From assembly GCF_040702995.1 (NCBI RefSeq), contig NZ_CP159992.1:4055501-4119500 (forward strand): a stretch of 64,000 nt of DNA, read 5' to 3'. The position numbers and the translations under genes were made by a program. Positions 8,669-17,844 of the stretch are shown piece after piece (the stretch's first letter is position 1; each line of letters starts with the position of its first letter). The DNA is from Paenibacillus sp. AN1007 (GTDB taxonomy: Bacteria; Bacillota; Bacilli; Paenibacillales; Paenibacillaceae). A model generated the notes under the pieces. It was given only the letters and a program-made list of their open reading frames with translations, was not told where the DNA came from and did not search any database.

Positions 8669-9541
8669 CTACTCCTTCACAGCCCCAACTACAATCCCGC
8701 TTACAAAGTACCGCTGCAGGAACGGATACACCAGCAGGATCGGCAGTGCGCTGATGAAAATTTGCGATGCCCGGATGGTTCGCTGGGACAGGTTCGCAAT
8801 CGCTTGCGGATCCATCTTGGTCATGTCCCCTTGCACGATGATCGTCTGCATAAATGTCGCCAGAGGCAGCTTCTCCGAATCACGGATGTAGATGATCCCG
8901 TCGAAATATGCGTTCCAGTGTCCCACCATCATGAACAAGGACACCGTAGCAATAACGGGCACGGACACGGGCAGATAGATTTTGATAAACGACTGGAAAT
9001 GACCTGCACCATCGATAAATGCCGCTTCCTCCAGATCCTTCGGCACCGTGCGGAAGAAATTCAGCAGCAGAATAATGTTGAACACCGCCACCAAACCCGG
9101 CAGGATCAGTGCCCACAGCGTGTTCATCAGCCCAAGCTTCAGTATGAGGATATATCCCGGAATCAGACCTCCACTGAACAGCATCGTGATGACAAAGTAC
9201 CACAGGTAGATATTCCGTGCGCGGAACACACGCGTTTCTTTGGAGAGCGCATACGCCGCAAGTGTATTGACGATCAGTGCAAGTCCCGTACCGAGCACCG
9301 TCCGCTCCACCGATACCCAGAGCGAGGACAAGAAGTTGGCGTTATCAAATGTCTTCGCATACGCTTCGAACGTAAATCCAATCGGCCAGAATGTCACGAG
9401 CCCTGCATTCGCAGGGGCGGACGAACTAAGCGATACCATCAGCAGGTGATACAGCGGCAGCAGGCAGAGCACCGAAAGGATGGTTAGAAACACATTGTTG
9501 AAGATGCTGAAAATGCGATAAGGTAACGTTTTATGATACAT
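8669..9541 (-). CDS. Carbohydrate ABC transporter permease, LplC/YtcP type
   Basis: A 290-residue inner-membrane protein with six predicted helices. The binding-protein-dependent transport motif EEAAFIDGAGHFQSFIKIYLP (about residues 180-200) carries the EAA loop that contacts the ATPase. The closing VSGIVVGAVKE is typical of this group. It pairs with the permease upstream, with about 20 nt between them. No ATPase gene is nearby; Bacillota systems of this kind usually share an MsmX-type ATPase encoded elsewhere. The cognate binding protein is probably the one at 15014-16693. Confidence 0.92.
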   Translation of the reverse strand: MYHKTLPYRIFSIFNNVFLTILSVLCLLPLYHLLMVSLSSSAPANAGLVTFWPIGFTFEAYAKTFDNANFLSSLWVSVERTVLGTGLALIVNTLAAYALSKETRVFRARNIYLWYFVITMLFSGGLIPGYILILKLGLMNTLWALILPGLVAVFNIILLLNFFRTVPKDLEEAAFIDGAGHFQSFIKIYLPVSVPVIATVSLFMMVGHWNAYFDGIIYIRDSEKLPLATFMQTIIVQGDMTKMDPQAIANLSQRTIRASQIFISALPILLVYPFLQRYFVSGIVVGAVKE

Positions 9542-9560
9542 GGTTCGTCATCATCCTTTC

Positions 9561-10523
9561 TTAGAAAATTCGGTATCCCGCAAAACGGTACGCCAGTCGG
9601 TACGAGATCACGATGAGGATCAGACTGATGACCGATTTGAACAGATTGACCGCCGTTGCAAAGCTGAACTGTCCGCTCAGCAGACCTTCGCGATACACAA
9701 ACGTATCGATGATATCCGCCTGCTGATAGATTAATGGGCTGTACAGGTTGAAGATTTGGTCAAAGTTTGCGTTCAACACGTTGCCAAGCGCCAGCGTCGC
9801 AATAACGATTCCGATAGGAATGAGTGCCGGAATGGTGATATACATCGTCTGCTTCCAACGCCCAGCTCCATCCACTTCAGCTGCTTCATACAGAGACGGG
9901 TTGATGCCCGCCAGTGCCGCGAGGAAGATAATCGTGTTAAAACCAAACTCTTTCCAAACATCACTGACAATAACCGTGAAGCGGAACCAGCTGCCATCCC
10001 CGAGGAAGAAAATCGGTTTGATGCCAAACACCGACACCAGAAACTGATTCAATATGCCCGTCTGTGCCAAAATATCGATCAGAATACCGGACAGCGTAAC
10101 CCAGGACAAAAAGTGTGGCAGATACACCAGTGTCTGGATCGTACGTTTCAGCGCCATCTTGCGTACCTCATTGAGCAGTAGCGCAAAGATAAACGGAATA
10201 ATCAGGTTCATGACGATCTTCGAGCAGGCAAAGAATAATGTGTTCCACGTTATTTGCAGGAAATAATCATTTTTCCACATATACTCGAAATGCTTCAGCC
10301 CCACCCACTCCGAACCCGTGAACCCCCGCGCAGGTTTGTAATCCTGAAAGGCCATTAGAATACCCGACATCGGAATATATGAAAAAATAAAGACCATAAT
10401 GGCCGCTGGCAGCACCATGAAATGCAGCACCCACGGCTGTTTGTAGCGTTTTTTTCTTTTCTGTTCCAGCTTGTTTCCCGCATTCGCCTGCGGGAGCCGT
10501 TGACCCTCCATTTTAGCCTCCAT
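9561..10523 (-). CDS. Carbohydrate ABC transporter permease, LplB type
   Basis: A 320-residue permease with a basic cytoplasmic N-terminus, six predicted helices and the EAA motif LYEAAEVDGAGRWKQTMYI (about residues 215-233). It is the first gene of the two-permease operon. Its start at 10523 follows AGGAGAAGG. The promoter must lie in the 350-nt gap shared with the divergent sensor kinase, where a copy of the intergenic palindromic element sits. Confidence 0.92.
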   Translation of the reverse strand: MEAKMEGQRLPQANAGNKLEQKRKKRYKQPWVLHFMVLPAAIMVFIFSYIPMSGILMAFQDYKPARGFTGSEWVGLKHFEYMWKNDYFLQITWNTLFFACSKIVMNLIIPFIFALLLNEVRKMALKRTIQTLVYLPHFLSWVTLSGILIDILAQTGILNQFLVSVFGIKPIFFLGDGSWFRFTVIVSDVWKEFGFNTIIFLAALAGINPSLYEAAEVDGAGRWKQTMYITIPALIPIGIVIATLALGNVLNANFDQIFNLYSPLIYQQADIIDTFVYREGLLSGQFSFATAVNLFKSVISLILIVISYRLAYRFAGYRIF

Positions 10524-10684
10524 AATGACCTTCTCCTGTTCCCAAAAAAAGTTTTTTGTGTGTCTTGGGCTTCTCTGATATAAATAGTATCAAGCCATTC
10601 CGAGGTCTGACTATATAACATTGTTAGGGTCGATAGTGTTTTGTTAGTTTGATCTATATTGATAAGCATCCGTTCCTCACACGA

Positions 10685-10787
10685 GACACTCCGATGGCAG
10701 AATAAACCTCCAATCGCCGTTATCCCCGTATTTCTTTAATCTCCCTTTTTAAGGGAGAAATTCGGTGATAAATGCGAACACTTCGTT
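10685..10787 (-). repeat. Intergenic palindromic element, copy X1
   Basis: On the minus strand it starts with ACGAAGTGTTCGC and ends with CATCGGAGTGTC. Inside, TTATC.A.CCG pairs with CGG.G.GATAA around a TCTCCCTT/AAGGGAGA hairpin (10740-10758). The same end boxes and the same A opposite G mismatch recur in copies X2 and X3. It lies between the divergent permease and kinase genes. Confidence 0.85.
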
Positions 10788-10873
10788 TTTCCGGTTTTTT
10801 TCTGCCCTCTCCGTTAACGTGTGAGAAAAAGGGCCATCAATATAGTTAGATGTGAATATAGAGGAGACTTTTT

Positions 10874-12685
10874 ATGTATACATGGGGGCGCTTTAACGTT
10901 TTTCAAAAAGGAATCCGATCCCGCTTCAGCCTTTTCGCTAAAATCAATCTGTTAATCGTCATTCTGTTCATTCCGATTCTGATCATGTACACCTATTCGA
11001 ACAACGTCACCTACGATGTCGTCAGCAAAGAACTGCAAATTTCCAATACCAAGCAGCTCACGTTCCTGTCCAGTCAGATCGATTCCCGCATCAACCAGAT
11101 GATGGATTTCAGTCTTATTCTCTCGCGAGATCCGAATGTGCGGGCCTTCAACGGCCTGAACCTGTGGCAGGATAAGTACGACCAGATGCAGACGCGTTAT
11201 ATCATTCAGGAGAAAATGACGCTCCAGACCGGCGTAACCGATCTCTGGCCTACACGCTATGCGGTATACTCCCAGCAGAACAAAGAGGTTATTGCCAACT
11301 ACAAACGGGATACCGGCTACGACGAGGCGTATTTGAAAAAAAACATGAGCGGACAATGGACCTACGGGGATCATTCCACCGATTCGAAAGACACACTGCA
11401 GTCCTTTTACTGGTTCTATACGGATTCCTTGTCACAATCAGGTGTGCTCACCGGGAGCAATCTGGTCATTGAAGCCAGCTTCAGCTACGAGAACATTCAG
11501 AATATGCTCGACACGTACAAAGCAGGCGGGCAGGGCGATCCGATCTTGTATCACAAAGGAAATGCTCCTATTCTGAACCGAACGGCAGACAAGCAGTTGT
11601 CCGGCGAACTGACCCGTTATCTCGACACTCATTCCCTTGAAGATACCACGCAGGATGTCGTAGAACTGGGCGGCAAAAACTATCTCGTCAGCACGGTCAA
11701 ATCCACGTATTTGGACTGGCATCTGGTCGATGTCGTACCGCTGTATCAGATTCTGCAGCCGATCTCGCTGAGTCAGAACCTGTTCTATGTCTGTATGATT
11801 TTGCTGCTCGTTGTGGGCATATCCGCGTCCATCCTGCTCTACCGCAATGTGCAGTACCCGATCCAGAAGCTGATCAAAGGGCTGCGGCGCGTGCAGCAGG
11901 GCGATTACTCCGTGCGTCTGCACAGTAACAAACAGAACGAGTTTTCATTCCTGTTCCACCGCTTTAACGACATGTCCCACCAGATTCAGGATCTGATCGA
12001 AAATGTCTTCCAGGAAAAAATCCGGGCCAGAGAAGCGACGCTGAAGCAGCTTCAGGCACAGATTAATCCACACTTTTTATATAACTGTCTCGGCTATATT
12101 ATCAACATGGCTCAGATGAAGGACGAACAGGCTGTCGTATCCATGGCGCATAACCTGAGTGCATACTATCGCTACACCACCCGCATGGAACGGGAAACCT
12201 CTTCGCTCCAGGAAGAGATCCAGCTGCTCGTTAACTATCTGGATATCCAGAAGCTGCGCAACGGACGCATCGAATATCACATCGATATTCCGGAGCATAT
12301 GCTTGCCCAATCAGTGCCGCGCTTAATGCTGCAGCCAATGGTCGAGAACTCGGTCATTCACGGGATCGGGAAGTCGTATACATCAGGGGAGATTCGAATT
12401 ACCGGGGAAAGTGCGAATGGCTTTGGCAAAATATATATCGATGACGACGGCCCGGGCCTCACGCCAGAGCAGTACGAAGCATTGAACCAGGAAATGCTGG
12501 AACCACTGCAAGAGGAGGTCGGCTGCGGTCTTTGGAACACGTATCAGCGCATGATCCACACCTTTGGCAGTCATTCCTACCTCCTGTTCGGTCCATCTCC
12601 ACTCGGCGGCTTCCGAACCGAAATCGTCTGGGAGATCCCCAGCGAGGATGTGGACAAGGATCGGGGAGATTCGGGTAAGAGTTGA
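10874..12685 (+). CDS. YesM-type sensor histidine kinase
   Basis: A 603-residue membrane kinase. A helix at about 19-41, an extracytoplasmic sensor region to about 297, a second helix at about 298-318 and a HAMP segment follow in order. The His_kinase motif QAQINPHFLYN has its phospho-accepting His near residue 399. The ATP-binding N box (MVENSVIHG, about 489) and G box (DDDGPGL, about 522) are intact. These kinases sense extracellular sugars or oligosaccharides and phosphorylate a YesN-type regulator, here encoded about 600 nt downstream. GAGGAG lies eight nucleotides before the ATG. Confidence 0.93.
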   Translation: MYTWGRFNVFQKGIRSRFSLFAKINLLIVILFIPILIMYTYSNNVTYDVVSKELQISNTKQLTFLSSQIDSRINQMMDFSLILSRDPNVRAFNGLNLWQDKYDQMQTRYIIQEKMTLQTGVTDLWPTRYAVYSQQNKEVIANYKRDTGYDEAYLKKNMSGQWTYGDHSTDSKDTLQSFYWFYTDSLSQSGVLTGSNLVIEASFSYENIQNMLDTYKAGGQGDPILYHKGNAPILNRTADKQLSGELTRYLDTHSLEDTTQDVVELGGKNYLVSTVKSTYLDWHLVDVVPLYQILQPISLSQNLFYVCMILLLVVGISASILLYRNVQYPIQKLIKGLRRVQQGDYSVRLHSNKQNEFSFLFHRFNDMSHQIQDLIENVFQEKIRAREATLKQLQAQINPHFLYNCLGYIINMAQMKDEQAVVSMAHNLSAYYRYTTRMERETSSLQEEIQLLVNYLDIQKLRNGRIEYHIDIPEHMLAQSVPRLMLQPMVENSVIHGIGKSYTSGEIRITGESANGFGKIYIDDDGPGLTPEQYEALNQEMLEPLQEEVGCGLWNTYQRMIHTFGSHSYLLFGPSPLGGFRTEIVWEIPSEDVDKDRGDSGKS

Positions 12686-12713
12686 TACGGATATTAGGAT
12701 ATTAAGATATCGA

Positions 12714-13133
12714 GGGTCGAAAGAAATTTTCCAATCCGAAGCAGCCTGTTCACATGATCTGTCGATTCATTTTGAACAAGACTTCGTAAATGTTAACGCA
12801 GAGGACAGAAAAAAACTGTAGAAACAGTTTTAGGAGATATAAGGTTCTCTCTTTTCTATCTATTCGGCCTTTATATAAGGCCTTATTTTAAAATAAACGT
12901 ATACCTTATGTGAACTTTAGCGGAGGATTGAAGGAATTCTGGAGAAACGAAGTGTTCGCCTTTCAAGCACCATTTTGACATTCTAATAATCCAATTCGGA
13001 AAATGGGGCTTGAACAGCGATCGAAAGAAACCTTTAATTCCGAAGCGGCCTATTCACACATGATCTGTCGATTAATTTTTGAACAAGACCACGTACACGA
13101 TAACGCAGAGGACAGAAAAAACCTGTAGAAACG
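12714..13133 (+). repeat. Duplicated linker between kinase and regulator genes
   Basis: A segment of about 115 bp occurs twice in direct orientation (about 12714-12831 and 13018-13133). Each runs from a CGAAAGAAA..CCGAAGC end box through a shared TGATCTGTCGATT and TAACGCAGAGGACAG to CTGTAGAAAC. The second copy continues into element X3. The layout implies tandem duplication of element plus linker. Confidence 0.85.
12947..13050 (+). repeat. Intergenic palindromic element, copy X2
   Basis: It opens with ACGAAGTGTTCGCC. The stem is TTCAAGC.A.CCATTTT (12962-12976) with AAAATGG.G.GCTTGAA (13000-13014). It ends at a CGATCGAAAG..CCGAAGCGGCC box. Both stem arms differ from X3 but still pair, keeping the A/G mismatch. 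Confidence 0.9.
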
Positions 13134-13230
13134 AAGTGCTCGCCTTTATCACCGGATTTACACATTTATTAAAGTCATTCAATAAATCCGGGGATAACAG
13201 CGATCGGAAGGTTATTCTGGCATCGGAGTG
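13131..13230 (+). repeat. Intergenic palindromic element, copy X3
   Basis: It opens with ACGAAGTGCTCGCC. The stem is TTATC.A.CCGGATTTA (13146-13160) with TAAATCCGG.G.GATAA (13183-13197). It ends with CGATCGGAAGG and CATCGGAGTGGC. It stops about 50 nt before the response regulator start, so it is transcribed or sits within the promoter. Confidence 0.9.
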
Positions 13231-13282
13231 GCAAGTGTACAGATGTCACTTGTTCAACCAACGTTAAGGAGACAAAACAACT

Positions 13283-14890
13283 ATGCAAATGATTATCGTA
13301 GACGACGAAGCACACTGGGTCGATAACCTGTCCATGACCAAACCCTGGCATACGCTCGGGATCGAACAGGTACACCGGGCATACTCTGCTCGCGAAGCCC
13401 TGCAGCTGATCGAAACCCATCCGATCGATATCGTGATCTCGGACATTCAGATGCCGGAAATGACAGGTATAGAGCTGATCGAACGCATCCGCATTCGGGA
13501 CAAAAAAATAAAATGCATCCTCTTATCTGGCTACTCCGAATTCGAGTATGCCAAGAAAGCCATCCAGTACGAAGCTGTGGACTACCTGCTCAAACCGCCA
13601 ACAGATGACGAACTGATCGGCGCCGTGCAGAAAGCCATCGATCAGTTGAACAATGAATGGGCGCTTGTCAGCTCCCTATCACGAACGCAGTTTACTTTGC
13701 GCGAGAATTTGCCGCATTTGCGGGGGCGTCTTCTTTTGGAAGCATTACAGGGACATCGGTTCTCCGCCAGCGAATGGGAGCGGAAGCTTGCCAACTACGA
13801 TCTACCCTTTCATACCGGGGATGCTGCCCTGATGCTGGTCCGTATGGAGGAGGAGTTCGGCCGTTACGACAGTCATGATCAGACCCTGATTGAGTATGCC
13901 ATCATCAATATAGCGGAAGAAATTATGGGTGAGTTTATGCACGTGTGGGGCGTGAAGGAGGAGCACGGATACGTCGTGTTTTTGCTGCAGTTGAAGGAAC
14001 AAAGCGGCGATATTGGAAAAGAAACCATTCTGGAGAAGCTGTCCATTCAGCTTCAATCCAAAGTAAAACAGTTTCTGAAAGGCTCCCTCTCCATTGTCAT
14101 GACCGAGTGGTTCACCTTCCCGGAACAGATCTACGATCGCTTCCGTCAGGCTTCCGCCTATTTCCGCCAGATCGTAGGGGATGAGCGTGAATTCGTCATG
14201 CGGGTGACCGATGTCGAAGCACCTGCGGCACAAGGTCCGCTGGACGTGCTGTACACACCGCCTACCTTCATTCAGCTGCTGGAAAGCGGCCAATGGGATA
14301 CCGCCGAAGACAAAATACATGCCGTCTGCGCCGAACTGGACGAAAAATGGTCCGAATCATGGGAACACTGTATGGAGGCCGGGTTTCTCATCACCGCTGC
14401 TTTCACGAATCTGGCTCATCGGAACAAGCTCACCCTGTCAGGTCTAATGGGCAGTGAGATCGAGCAGCTGCAAAGCGGCGAAGTTTTCTCTACCATCGGC
14501 AAGCTGCGCAAATGGTCGCTCGGTGTACTCGCCAAACTCAAAGAAGGGACGTCCAATGAGGTCAAAGATACCCGGTCAGAATACGTGAAAAAGATCCAGG
14601 AGTTTACAGATAAAAACCTGCATCTAGACGTGTCTTTACGTGTGCTTGCAGATCATGTGAATCTGCATCCAACGCATCTGTCCAAGATTTATAAGATTGA
14701 GACTGGCGAAGGCATCAGTGAATATATCGCGCGTTTGCGCATGGATCGGGCCTGCCACAAGCTGGTCACAACCACCAAGAAAGTATATGAGATCAGCTTG
14801 GAGATTGGCTATATGGACCCGGCGTATTTTATCAAAGTGTTCAAACGGCAATTCGGCATGACACCCCAAGAGTACCGCGATCAGCATTAA
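13283..14890 (+). CDS. YesN-type response regulator with AraC DNA-binding domain
   Basis: A 535-residue regulator. The receiver domain occupies about residues 1-120, with the phospho-accepting Asp in ISDIQMPEMTG near residue 53 and the conserved Lys in YLLKPP near 105. A long middle region follows, then a two-helix-turn-helix AraC domain from about 435 to the end (LRVLADHVNLHPTHLSKIY and ISLEIGYMDPAYFIKVFKRQ). It is the expected partner of the YesM-type kinase and probably activates the flanking transport genes. AAGGAG lies about 11 nt before the ATG. Confidence 0.93.
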   Translation: MQMIIVDDEAHWVDNLSMTKPWHTLGIEQVHRAYSAREALQLIETHPIDIVISDIQMPEMTGIELIERIRIRDKKIKCILLSGYSEFEYAKKAIQYEAVDYLLKPPTDDELIGAVQKAIDQLNNEWALVSSLSRTQFTLRENLPHLRGRLLLEALQGHRFSASEWERKLANYDLPFHTGDAALMLVRMEEEFGRYDSHDQTLIEYAIINIAEEIMGEFMHVWGVKEEHGYVVFLLQLKEQSGDIGKETILEKLSIQLQSKVKQFLKGSLSIVMTEWFTFPEQIYDRFRQASAYFRQIVGDEREFVMRVTDVEAPAAQGPLDVLYTPPTFIQLLESGQWDTAEDKIHAVCAELDEKWSESWEHCMEAGFLITAAFTNLAHRNKLTLSGLMGSEIEQLQSGEVFSTIGKLRKWSLGVLAKLKEGTSNEVKDTRSEYVKKIQEFTDKNLHLDVSLRVLADHVNLHPTHLSKIYKIETGEGISEYIARLRMDRACHKLVTTTKKVYEISLEIGYMDPAYFIKVFKRQFGMTPQEYRDQH

Positions 14891-15013
14891 ACCAAAGTTT
14901 TTACACTTTCACTAAGAGAGTCCTATCGAAACTAACAAACTCATATAGATGCCCTCCCGCTCCACTTGGTACAGTTACAGTGTAAAGATCATACATCGTA
15001 GGGGGATTGAACA

Positions 15014-16693
15014 ATGATCAAATTCAAAGCATGGTGGTCCTTGCTCACGGTTATCGCACTCATCACTATCACTGCATGCGGCAGTGGCGGGTCAGCCAGT
15101 GAGAAAGGCACGAATGATACACAAGAGGCTGTCGGCTCTGCGGAAGCCGAAGCAGCGTTTGCCAAAGGAAAATACGACCCGCCCATCGAATTCAGCTCCG
15201 TGCTGATGCCGAAAAAATACGCTCATGGCGATACCAAAGAAAACAACGTACATGACCGTTGGATGCTCGAAACGCTGGGCATGAAGCACAAAGATACGTG
15301 GTATCCGGCCACTGACGATCAATACAGACAGAAGCTGGAGCTCGCAATTGCGTCCGGCGAGAAGCTGCCTGATTTCGTAACCGTGCCAACGAACGCGGTA
15401 CTGACGAATCAGCTGATCGATTCCGGTCAATTCATCGCCATTGATGAGTTGTTCGAGAAGTATGCAAGCCCGATTCTGAAAGAGCACGCAGCAGCACATC
15501 CTGAGCTGTGGTATCCGTTCACCAAGGACGGCAAAAAGTACAACATGCCCATCATGGAGTACACGGATAACGACGATACCCTGCTCTGGCTCCGCGAAGA
15601 CTGGATGGAGAAGCTGAACCTGCAAGCTCCGAAAACCATCGCAGACCTTGAGAACATCATGGACAAATTCAAAAACGAGAACCCGGACGGTCTATCTCCA
15701 GACAAAGTATTCCCGCTGGCCATCTCGCTCAAAAACAACACCAACACCTGGATGGGTGGACTCGACTGGTTGTTCGGTGCATACGGCACGATTGAAGAAC
15801 AATGGAACAAAGACGCAAACGGCAATCTGGAGTACGGCTCCGTGAACCCGGGTGCGAAACAAGCTCTTGCCAAGCTGGCTGAATGGATGGAAAAAGGGTA
15901 TATCCACGCCGACTCCGCGCTATGGGACGAAGGTAAATCCGCTGAAAGCTGGACGGCTGGCAAAGCCGGCATCCTGCCTGGCGCAAACTGGGTACCGGAC
16001 TGGCCTGCTCCAGACCTGCTGAAGAACGTACCTGGCGCGAAATACAAAGCCTACCCTGTTCCGGCTGGTCCAGACGGCAAGATCGGTACGAAATGGCAGA
16101 ACTCTGGCGTCAACGCAAGTATCATGATCAACAAAGACGCGAAGCACCCGGAAGCGATTTTCCTGTATTACAACTATCTGCTGGAAAACCTCGCGAACCC
16201 GAAAGCAGGCAGCCCGTATGAGTACGGCTTTGCGAAAGGGTACGACTGGGATGTCGTAGACGGTAAACCGACCAGTGACAAAGAGAAGATCAAAGACTTC
16301 TCCAACGAATTCCCGTTCCTGACCGGCCCGGCGCGTATTCCAGATCTGTACATGAAAACACTCGTGAAACTCGCGAACGGCGAGAAAGCTGAGACACCTT
16401 ACGAGAAACAAATGGCCGAATTCCGTAAACCGGAAAACTGGTACGCGGGTAAAGTCGTGATGTCCCAGATCGACATCCGCAAACAAAACTATTTCACAGG
16501 CGCAGCCACACCAACCATGGTATCCAAGTGGAACCTGCTCCGTCAGTCCGAGCTCGAAACCTTCAACAAAATCATCTACGGCAAACTGCCAATCGATGCA
16601 TTCGACCAATTCGTAACCAACTGGAAATCCAACGGCGGCGATCAGATCACCCAAGAGGTGAATGATTGGTTCAAGTCGGTGAGTGGGAAGTAA
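15014..16693 (+). CDS. Extracellular sugar-binding lipoprotein (LplA/YtcQ type)
   Basis: A 559-residue binding protein. A signal peptide ends in the lipobox ITAC at about residues 19-22, so the mature protein is lipid-anchored on the outer face of the membrane. The length and the tryptophan-rich body (for example WLREDWMEKL and WNKDANGNLEYG) match the large LplA/YtcQ group that feeds oligosaccharides to LplB/LplC permeases. It is the third gene of the plus-strand kinase-regulator-binding protein set, opposite the permease operon. A strong terminator follows. Confidence 0.92.
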   Translation: MIKFKAWWSLLTVIALITITACGSGGSASEKGTNDTQEAVGSAEAEAAFAKGKYDPPIEFSSVLMPKKYAHGDTKENNVHDRWMLETLGMKHKDTWYPATDDQYRQKLELAIASGEKLPDFVTVPTNAVLTNQLIDSGQFIAIDELFEKYASPILKEHAAAHPELWYPFTKDGKKYNMPIMEYTDNDDTLLWLREDWMEKLNLQAPKTIADLENIMDKFKNENPDGLSPDKVFPLAISLKNNTNTWMGGLDWLFGAYGTIEEQWNKDANGNLEYGSVNPGAKQALAKLAEWMEKGYIHADSALWDEGKSAESWTAGKAGILPGANWVPDWPAPDLLKNVPGAKYKAYPVPAGPDGKIGTKWQNSGVNASIMINKDAKHPEAIFLYYNYLLENLANPKAGSPYEYGFAKGYDWDVVDGKPTSDKEKIKDFSNEFPFLTGPARIPDLYMKTLVKLANGEKAETPYEKQMAEFRKPENWYAGKVVMSQIDIRKQNYFTGAATPTMVSKWNLLRQSELETFNKIIYGKLPIDAFDQFVTNWKSNGGDQITQEVNDWFKSVSGK

Positions 16694-16722
16694 GAATTTG
16701 TTGTTGTGAAAAGTAAAGCATT

Positions 16723-16767
16723 AAAACCCGAGCCGAAGCGAGTTATTCACGCTTCGGCTCGGGTTTT
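16723..16767 (+). terminator. Strong Rho-independent terminator
   Basis: A perfect 18-bp stem (16723-16740/16750-16767) with a 9-nt loop and a T run, 30 nt past the binding-protein stop. Confidence 0.95.
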
Positions 16768-16901
16768 TAAGTATAAAGCGGGGTCGCTCCCCCATGATTT
16801 ATGGGTGCGCTTTAGTGGATCAAACCCGTGTATGCTTACTAAGCTAATCTATGTAAGCATACATAGCTTTTCACACTGCTAAGTTCGTAAATCAACTAGC
16901 G

Positions 16902-17207
16902 TTAGTCAGATTCATGTCCTTTCTCCACCAACATCGACTGATTTAACAAGGAAGTCGTTAGCTGAATGCCATCTCGCAGCCCCTGCATGTACAACCGTTC
17001 ATTCTCTATGCCTTTGCTCACAATGTAACGATTCTCCCATTCAGCATATTCAGGTGTCTGCTCGACATTCTTGCCAGCAAACAAAGCTTCAAACGCTTCG
17101 TCGGTTTCCCCACGTACACGACTCAGTTCAGAATCATGCTCGATCTGCACAGTCACCTCATCCAGCCTTTCTTGAATCGCTCGCTGCATCCACGGTGGAA
17201 AATCCAT
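16902..17207 (-). CDS. Small hypothetical protein (101 aa)
   Basis: A GGAGGAG ribosome site lies five nucleotides before the ATG. The product is soluble, helical and highly charged. It lies 21 nt after the Spo0E-like gene, so the two probably form an operon. I recognise no family. Confidence 0.6.
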   Translation of the reverse strand: MDFPPWMQRAIQERLDEVTVQIEHDSELSRVRGETDEAFEALFAGKNVEQTPEYAEWENRYIVSKGIENERLYMQGLRDGIQLTTSLLNQSMLVEKGHESD

Positions 17208-17228
17208 AACTTCTCCTCCCCCTACGCA

Positions 17229-17393
17229 TTATGTAATTCGCTCATTAACTCGTGCCACCAGTTCATCCACCCTTCGGCTCTGTTCCTGAACCGCAGGATT
17301 GTCACACAACGGAATCGCTTGCTTCAAGGATGCCTCACCAAGCTGATTAAGCTTGCGCCGTTCCTCTTCCAATAAGTCAAGCAACCGGCTCAT
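17229..17393 (-). CDS. Spo0E-family aspartyl-phosphate phosphatase (54 aa)
   Basis: A 54-residue two-helix protein, typical in length for Spo0E-like phosphatases that remove phosphate from Spo0A. The second helix carries SRRVDELVARV, a version of the family's SxxLDxLI signature, and the first carries RKLNQLGE. An AGAGG site lies seven nucleotides before the ATG. A CATGTCT/AGACATG inverted repeat at 17426-17449, just upstream, may be an operator. Confidence 0.65.
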   Translation of the reverse strand: MSRLLDLLEEERRKLNQLGEASLKQAIPLCDNPAVQEQSRRVDELVARVNERIT

Positions 17394-17750
17394 ACATGCA
17401 CCTCTCTGATGGGTCTAAATTGCATCATGTCTTGTTAAGACTAGACATGAGCAATCATTTTAATACTTTGATTTATGATTCATAGAATACAGTTCTTGTT
17501 TCATACAAATTGTACGAGAAAATATTACCTTTTTAATGCGAATATCGAATTCAAATAAAATAAACTGATTGAATCACTTGGTAGTAAAAAACAGTGTTGG
17601 ACACTGAGAAATTTTATAACAAATTATTTCCAATAAAATCTCTTTTACGAATTTGTCTTTTTATAAGTAAAGAACGGCTGCGTCGAAATTTGCAACCGTT
17701 CGTCTGAACTAATACCTTTTTAGAACTTTAAGTCAATATTAATATCATTT
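17394..17750. other. Gene-poor AT-rich spacer
   Basis: No convincing reading frame. It holds the CATGTCT/AGACATG palindrome (17426-17449) and a hairpin AACGGCTGC/GCAACCGTT near 17666-17693 with one mismatch, followed by no clear T run. This is the left flank of the cassette-like array. Confidence 0.6.
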
Positions 17751-17844
17751 AATGTCGTAATTCTTCAAACAGAGGCAGCTTTGCAGCCCGATTGTCTCTA
17801 CCCGTACAAGGATTACCGACCAAAGCGTAAACAATATGTCATCT
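17751..17844 (-). repeat. Degenerate attC-like site S9
   Basis: The right part, GCGTAAACAATATGTCATCT, aligns with GCGTGAATATTATGTTA of the good sites. The R''-equivalent box (AGATGAC on the gene strand) overlaps the stop codon of the preceding gene. The left part is only weakly recognisable. Confidence 0.4.

Noticed and set aside
8762..9487. 241-codon plus-strand frame opposite the LplC-type permease
   Set aside because: It lies entirely antisense to a clear permease with EAA motif and has Gln/Arg/His-rich low-complexity content typical of a shadow frame.
12714..13230. Repeated segments between kinase and regulator as a riboswitch
   Set aside because: No known aptamer pattern is seen, the element recurs in the opposite orientation upstream of another gene, and covariation is limited to one stem.
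15920..16654. 244-codon minus-strand frame opposite the sugar-binding lipoprotein
   Set aside because: Antisense to a clear lipoprotein gene with signal peptide and terminator; no ribosome site or family likeness.
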